Part shown: in pieces, positions 59,420 to 64,000 of the stretch
Position numbering within the stretch: position 1 is the stretch's first letter
How the letters are laid out: every line of letters begins with the position of its first letter
NCBI GenBank assembly: GCA_023393235.1
Contig: JAEWMH010000103.1
Location: 26,790-90,789, forward strand
From: Bacillota bacterium
GTDB lineage: Bacteria > Bacillota > Bacilli > Paenibacillales > NBRC-103111
DNA: 64,000 nt
Reading direction: 5' to 3'
Notes under the pieces: model-generated
Database searches by the model: none
Told to the model about the DNA's origin: nothing
What the model saw: only the letters and a program-made list of their open reading frames with translations
Made by a program: the position numbers and the translations under genes

Positions 59420-60301
59420 ATGATCAAGGAAAGCCTGTCGGACCGCCTGTTGAAAGGTCTCTTTTATATCCTCTTGGCCGTATTCGCGGTCTATTGCCTG
59501 ATGCCCTTCTGGTCGGTGGTGGCCAGCTCGTTCTCCAGCGAAGCGTCGATCCTGAAGAACGGCTACATGTTCTGGCCCTCTGACTTCAGTCTGGAAGCTT
59601 ATAAGCTTATCTTCGAGGACAATACCATTTACCGTGCTTATGGCGTTACGACCTTCATCACCCTGGTGGGAACCGGCATGTCCATGGTACTGACCAGCGC
59701 TTTGGCTTATGCCTTATCGGTGAAGTCCGTGAAATACCGGAACCAAATTGCCTTCTATGTCTACTTCACCATGCTGTTCCACGGGGGATTGGTGGCGTCA
59801 TACCTCTTGATCTCCAAGTATCTGGATATGAAGGACACCATCTGGGTTCTGATCATTCCCAGCATGCTGAGCGCGTGGAACATGTTCCTGCTGCGGAACT
59901 TCTTCGCTTCCATCGATGAATCCATTGCCGAGTCGGCCAAAATCGACGGGGCCAATGATGCCTATATCCTGTTCCGCATCATTCTGCCCATTTCACTGCC
60001 GGCCATGGCCACCATCGGGCTGTTCTACGCATTAAGCTACTGGAACAAGTGGTTTGACGCCATGCTGTATATCAACGATAAAAATCTCTACCCGCTGCAA
60101 TACCTCATCCAGCGGATCATGACCAACCTGGATTACATCAACGCCATTTCGGCGGATGTGAACATACCCAACTTCATTCCACCGGCCTTGACCGTACGGC
60201 TGGCTACCACCGTGGTCACCATCGGGCCTATCGTGTTTTTGTATCCGTTTCTGCAGAAGTATTTCGTCAAAGGGTTGATGGTTGGCGCTGTAAAGGGCTG
60301 A
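59420..60301 (+). CDS. Sugar ABC transporter permease (LplC/YtcP type)
   Basis: A 293-aa membrane protein with six helices. The EAA loop SIDESIAESAKIDGANDAYI is at about residues 170-189. It pairs with the LplB-like permease as the second half of the channel. ATG 59420 has AAGGAAAGGAAC just upstream; a longer frame from 59366 overlaps the previous gene's end. The ATPase is again missing, so a chromosomally distant MsmX-like protein is expected. Confidence 0.9.
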   Translation: MIKESLSDRLLKGLFYILLAVFAVYCLMPFWSVVASSFSSEASILKNGYMFWPSDFSLEAYKLIFEDNTIYRAYGVTTFITLVGTGMSMVLTSALAYALSVKSVKYRNQIAFYVYFTMLFHGGLVASYLLISKYLDMKDTIWVLIIPSMLSAWNMFLLRNFFASIDESIAESAKIDGANDAYILFRIILPISLPAMATIGLFYALSYWNKWFDAMLYINDKNLYPLQYLIQRIMTNLDYINAISADVNIPNFIPPALTVRLATTVVTIGPIVFLYPFLQKYFVKGLMVGAVKG

Positions 60302-60539
60302 TACCGTGTTAGGAGTTTGCCGGGTGAGTGTTTAAAAAAATAAATATTCGTAAGGTGACGGGAGGGAAGAAGCGACTTGAGGGCGAGTTTTTTGGCCAAC
60401 AAAACGTGTTTGAGCATCCAAGGCGCTTTTCCCGGTAAGTCATATATCAAACGGATATTGATTTATTATGATTTTTCACTGGGTGAACTTCTGAAGCGGA
60501 TTAGTATATACAAGCTCAAAATGAAAAGGGAGGAACACC

Positions 60540-62147
60540 ATGAACGTAAAACGTATGGCTACCGCAGTTTTGTCTGTTGCCCTGCTGGGTACCGCCGCCG
60601 CTTGTGGAGACAGCACCAATGACACCGCAAGCAGCCCCGGCGCATCCGCAGGCTCCGCCGCTTCCACACCGCCGGCGGTTACCTTGAAGGGGATGCTGTT
60701 CGGAGATGCCCCCAAGGATATGGCTGCGGTTCTGACAGAATTTGAAACCCGCACCAAGAACACGCTGAACACCAAGCTGGATATCCAGTGGAACCCCATC
60801 AATGACCACAAGCAGAAGGTCAAGCTGATGATGGCTGCAGGCGAGTCGGCGGATTTTGTATTCGATGCCGAATTTGCCAACCTGAAGGAGCTGGTTCCCC
60901 AAGGAGCCTATGCCCAACTGGACAAATATTTTAACAATGACGCTTATCCGGGTCTCAAAAAAGCCTTTACGCCGGAATTTATTGAGGCCAACAAGCGGTA
61001 TGACAATCATCTGTACACCATTCCCTTCACCCAGTATTTCTACGATATCGATGTGATTTATATCCGGAAGGACCTTCGTGAGAAATTCGGCCTTTCGCCC
61101 ATCAAGAGCTATGAGGACTTGCAGAAGTATTACGACACCGTGCTGGAAAAGGAAAAGGGCATGACCCCTCTAGCGTTGGGCGGCTCCCGTGGCTTCTATA
61201 AAATTTTCGGCGGTATGAACCCGGAGAACAATACCGTCCGCCCAGTGGGCATTGCTGGTGTGAACTTCTTCGTCCATCTGTCCGATGACCTGAAGACCGT
61301 CAAGGACGTGGTGGCCTTCGGCGACGCAGATTCCGAATACGGCAAGCTGCCTGCCCCGTACAACACGCTCAAAAGCGCACACCCGGACCATGACAAGTAT
61401 GCCGAATGGAGCAAGTACCTGGAGAAGGATGTGTTGAGCCAAAAGGATGCCAAGGCCTACTTTATGTCCGGTAAGGCGGCCTCCTATGAAGGCACCATCT
61501 CCAGCTTCGCCGCCGACCGCAAAAAGCTGCAGGACACCAATTCCGCAGCCGATCTGGAATTCTTCGTCTATAACGCCAATGTGCGCGATATGAAAACCAA
61601 GGCGATCAGCACCAATTACAAGTCCAACAACAGTGTGGCCATTCCGGCCAACTCCAAGAATATCGACCGCACCATGAAATTCTTCGACTGGCTGTTCAGC
61701 GAACGGGCCAACCATGATTTGTTCGAATACGGCATTGAGGGCAAACACTGGCAGGCGGTAGGCGATAATCAGGTGAAGCTTTTGGATGAGTCCAAAAACT
61801 ACACCTTCCCTGGGTATGAAATGACCTGGAATCCCAACATGATCCGCATCAACGAAGCCCTGGATGACACAGCCAAGAAGTATCTGGAATATTCAGCCAA
61901 GGCGGATACCTATTATTCCCCGCCCCTTGCCAAGTTTACCTTCGACAATACCAATGTGAAGTCTGAATTTGCCAACATTAACTCCAAGTTTACGCCGTTC
62001 CTGCAGATGCTGAAGGTTGGACAGTATAAGGACTGGACAGCCGATGCGGTGAAAATGAACGGGGAATTGAAAGCGCTTGGCCTGGATAAGGTACGCGCAG
62101 AATTGAAGAAGCAGGTTCAGGAGTACCTGGACAAGGGCGGCAAGTAA
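60540..62147 (+). CDS. Sugar ABC transporter substrate-binding lipoprotein (LplA type)
   Basis: A 535-aa extracellular binding protein. The signal peptide ends LLGTAAAC, with Cys22 lipidated, followed by an Ala/Ser/Thr-rich linker (about 23-48). The fold is that of cluster D binding proteins: LTEFETRTKNTLNTKLDIQW, MAAGESADFVFDAEFANLKE and TIPFTQYFYDIDVIYIRKDL. It probably collects the oligosaccharides released by the lyases and hydrolases nearby. AAAAGGGAGGAAC precedes ATG 60540. It is 238 bases after the second permease, with nothing recognisable in between, and is followed by a terminator. Confidence 0.9.
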   Translation: MNVKRMATAVLSVALLGTAAACGDSTNDTASSPGASAGSAASTPPAVTLKGMLFGDAPKDMAAVLTEFETRTKNTLNTKLDIQWNPINDHKQKVKLMMAAGESADFVFDAEFANLKELVPQGAYAQLDKYFNNDAYPGLKKAFTPEFIEANKRYDNHLYTIPFTQYFYDIDVIYIRKDLREKFGLSPIKSYEDLQKYYDTVLEKEKGMTPLALGGSRGFYKIFGGMNPENNTVRPVGIAGVNFFVHLSDDLKTVKDVVAFGDADSEYGKLPAPYNTLKSAHPDHDKYAEWSKYLEKDVLSQKDAKAYFMSGKAASYEGTISSFAADRKKLQDTNSAADLEFFVYNANVRDMKTKAISTNYKSNNSVAIPANSKNIDRTMKFFDWLFSERANHDLFEYGIEGKHWQAVGDNQVKLLDESKNYTFPGYEMTWNPNMIRINEALDDTAKKYLEYSAKADTYYSPPLAKFTFDNTNVKSEFANINSKFTPFLQMLKVGQYKDWTADAVKMNGELKALGLDKVRAELKKQVQEYLDKGGK

Positions 62148-62160
62148 GGGAAGTCCCATG

Positions 62161-62198
62161 AACCGGCGGTGCGGAGATGTACTCCCGCCGCCGGTTTT
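62161..62198 (+). terminator. Rho-independent terminator after the LplA-like gene
   Basis: AACCGGCGG (62161-62169) and CCGCCGGTT (62188-62196) form a perfect 9-bp stem followed by TT only, with further T at 62197-62198. A weak T-run, but the stem is strong. Confidence 0.65.
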
Positions 62199-62290
62199 GC
62201 CATATCTGAAAAAAACGCACAACAAACTATAAAAACAGCATGTCCCGCAAGGCGCGGACAGGGATAGAATGGAGAGAGGGAGCGGATAAG

Positions 62291-64000
62291 ATGGAAACGG
62301 TTATGGATTTATGGAACTGGGAGCAGCGGCCGGGCGGTGTGAAGATAGAAGAGGCAGAGGCGGACCCCAAACGGGAAATCCTGCTGATTCCCGGCGAGCC
62401 GCTCACCCTGCAATATCCGGGAGTGCACAAGGAAAACCATTGGTCGCGGCTGGGCTTTGTCAGCTTTAATGCGTGCAGCGCGGACCTCCGGGATTGGCAT
62501 AGCCTTGAGCTGGAATTGGAATTTCCGGAGGGGATGGGGATTTGGGAGGTCAAGGCTGAGGTCGGACTGCTTATGGATAAATCCCCCTTGCCGGAGGAAG
62601 TCGAATATACCGAATCCTGCAGCCGGGTGGTTGTCGCGGAACAGGGACGTACAAAGCTCGTGTTTCCTCTCCGCCATTTTAATGACAAAAAGGTTTTATC
62701 CGGGAAATGGAAGTTCGCGCGTTCTGTCCGGATCACCGCGGTCTTTGCCGGGGAGAGCGGGGAGGCGAAGCCGATCCGTCTCGTGAACATCCGGTTCATT
62801 AAGAGGGCTGTACTGTATGTGCATACTCCGGTGCTGTCCCGTGCGGTTCAAGCTGGGGCTGCGGCTGAATATCCTGTGTCGGTCAGCAATTGCACCGGTA
62901 CGCCGCAAGCGGTAACCCTTTCCCGGGAGCAATACGGCTGGGAAACCACGCCGGTCCGGGTGGAGCCGTCCGCTTTTGTGCTGGAGCCGTGGGAAACGTG
63001 CAAGGTGACGGTATCGGTGGAGGTGCCGGAACGGGTAGCACCGGGAGGCCATGAGGTGCAGAGGCTGATGTTTGTGCCCAATGGCCGGGGCGATCTGGCC
63101 GAAAGTCTGGAGCTGATTACCCTGCGGGAGCTTCCCCGTCCGGTGATCAAACATACGGAAGAGGGCTGGCAGACCGTTGCTCAAACGGTGAAGGAGCAGG
63201 ACTGGGCCAAAGAACTGCTTGGTATGTACGTGTTTCGTGCCGAACAGTGGATGCTTCCGGCAGGCCGGACCAGGGATTTTCTGCTGGAAAGCCATCATGC
63301 CCATGAAGCGGAAAATGCAGTTATTGCTTGGAAGCTGACAGGCAGGAAGGACTTGGGGGAAAAGGCGGCGCAGTTTCTCCGCAGGGTGGTTGATCCGACA
63401 GACGGATATCCCTTGACCCGGAAGGCATGCAGCCAGGAGCTGGTCCATGAAGGGGAATTTTTCAAGCACACGGCAGTGGTTTATGACCTCTTGGCAGGAT
63501 CAGGTTTATTGGAAGAGGAGGATCATGTCCATACGGAGCAGACCTTCCGTCTGTTCATGGATCTAATCGATTGGGCGCTTAGTGTGGGAGGCATTTCCAA
63601 CTGGACCCTGGCCGAGATGACCGGGGCCTTATACTGCAGCCAGGCGCTTCAGGATTATGAAAGGATGCAGCGTTTTTTGTATGGAGCCGGAGGATTCACT
63701 GACCATCTGTCCAAGGGAACGCTGGATGACGGCTGGTGGTATGAATGCTCTGTCGGCTATAACCTTATGTCGGCGGGGCTGCTGTCGGAGATTGTCCAGA
63801 GCTGCCGTCCCTGGGGCATCAATCTGTCGGATACCTGGGTTCCCGCCCACTATTACGGTCAGGTTACGCCGGGCGGCAAGCCGGAGAAGGATGGGTTATG
63901 CCTGGATATCTGGGGGCCGAGCCGCCTGAATTACCGCTCTATCACCCAGATTTGGGACAGTCTGCTTCCTTTTGCCGATTACCGGGGTGTGCTCTTCGGC
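62291..64000 (+). CDS. Large uronate-polysaccharide enzyme, probably heparinase II/III-like (3' end outside window)
   Basis: The frame is open from ATG 62291 (GAGAGAGGGAGC upstream) to the window end, 570 codons, with no stop. Residues 1-280 are beta-rich (LILIP-type strands, NWSRLGFVSF). After about residue 300 a helical domain follows: QWMLPAGRTRDFLLESHHAH, ALYCSQALQDYERMQRFLYG, GTLDDGWWYECSVGYNLMSA and LCLDIWGPSRLNYRSITQIW. The GTLDDGWWYE...GYN pattern resembles the substrate-cleft region of heparinase II/III or alginate-lyase-like proteins, though I cannot identify catalytic residues with confidence. It lacks a signal peptide. It closes the second polysaccharide region and may act with the other heparinase-like gene at 52565. 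Confidence 0.65.
   Translation, partial: METVMDLWNWEQRPGGVKIEEAEADPKREILLIPGEPLTLQYPGVHKENHWSRLGFVSFNACSADLRDWHSLELELEFPEGMGIWEVKAEVGLLMDKSPLPEEVEYTESCSRVVVAEQGRTKLVFPLRHFNDKKVLSGKWKFARSVRITAVFAGESGEAKPIRLVNIRFIKRAVLYVHTPVLSRAVQAGAAAEYPVSVSNCTGTPQAVTLSREQYGWETTPVRVEPSAFVLEPWETCKVTVSVEVPERVAPGGHEVQRLMFVPNGRGDLAESLELITLRELPRPVIKHTEEGWQTVAQTVKEQDWAKELLGMYVFRAEQWMLPAGRTRDFLLESHHAHEAENAVIAWKLTGRKDLGEKAAQFLRRVVDPTDGYPLTRKACSQELVHEGEFFKHTAVVYDLLAGSGLLEEEDHVHTEQTFRLFMDLIDWALSVGGISNWTLAEMTGALYCSQALQDYERMQRFLYGAGGFTDHLSKGTLDDGWWYECSVGYNLMSAGLLSEIVQSCRPWGINLSDTWVPAHYYGQVTPGGKPEKDGLCLDIWGPSRLNYRSITQIWDSLLPFADYRGVLFG

Noticed and set aside
58408..59427. 339-codon minus-strand frame across the LplB-like permease gene
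   Set aside because: Its sequence is highly hydrophilic (His/Asp/Gln-rich) with no fold signature, the mirror image of a membrane-protein gene. The plus strand has a clear permease and ribosome site.
1..64000. Search for tRNA, rRNA, insertion sequences, phage genes and integration sites
   Set aside because: I recognised none on either strand by reading; a tRNA or covariance-model scan would be needed to exclude small ones.

Overview
The window looks like chromosomal DNA of a Paenibacillus-type Firmicute. Gene starts are preceded by strong AGGAGG-like ribosome sites, GTG and TTG starts are common, and the families are typical of that genus: SLH surface protein, LplABC-type sugar uptake, membrane AraC regulators with extracytoplasmic sensor regions, DinB, DUF3139 and DUF3024 proteins, and adaA/adaB repair genes. 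I saw no rRNA, tRNA, transposase, prophage or CRISPR. The assignment is by gene content and by eye, not by alignment.

Layout. 0-21 kb is mainly a plant cell-wall (pectin/rhamnogalacturonan) region: a truncated beta-helix protein, a GH28-like protein, an AraC regulator divergent from a GH31 glycosidase and a GH78-like rhamnosidase, then a three-gene secreted set (1552-aa pectin methylesterase, 861-aa PL1 pectate lyase, SLH cell-wall protein). Housekeeping genes (DinB, BadF-type kinase, topology-modulation-like kinase, DUF3139, Nudix) sit between. 21-30 kb is a mixed accessory stretch: metallo-beta-lactamase fold protein, SGNH hydrolase, WYL regulator, DinB, YdeI-like protein, Nudix, GNAT, VOC and several hypotheticals.

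30-45 kb is devoted to metal acquisition. A TroABCD-type zinc/manganese ABC operon lies behind a Fur-family palindrome. A second six-gene overlapping operon follows: BtuF/FhuD-like lipoprotein, FecCD permease, ATPase, ChlI-like AAA protein, ChlD-like AAA-VWA protein and CobN-like chelatase subunit. Its promoter carries two copies of a 16-bp sequence resembling a Zur box. No cobalamin or chlorophyll biosynthesis gene and no recognisable B12 riboswitch accompany it, so it reads as a metal-stress-controlled CobN/ABC uptake system rather than a vitamin B12 pathway. This is the most interesting system in the window.

45-51 kb holds an APC amino-acid permease, a stand-alone condensation-domain protein with a TetR regulator, a CarD-like protein and adaA-adaB. 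51-64 kb is a second polysaccharide region: a frameshifted GH88 unsaturated uronyl hydrolase divergent from a large heparinase II/III-like protein, a membrane AraC regulator, a two-permease plus lipoprotein sugar transporter, and a second heparinase-like gene running off the end.

Two unusual patterns recur. First, two regulators (WYL at 23795, TetR at 48790) have ATC exactly where the family start Met is expected, behind excellent ribosome sites. Three other genes (near 4965, 25335 and 52100) each look as if one base had been lost. Second, five intergenic gaps each carry their own set of short imperfect palindromes repeated about four times, different in sequence from gap to gap.
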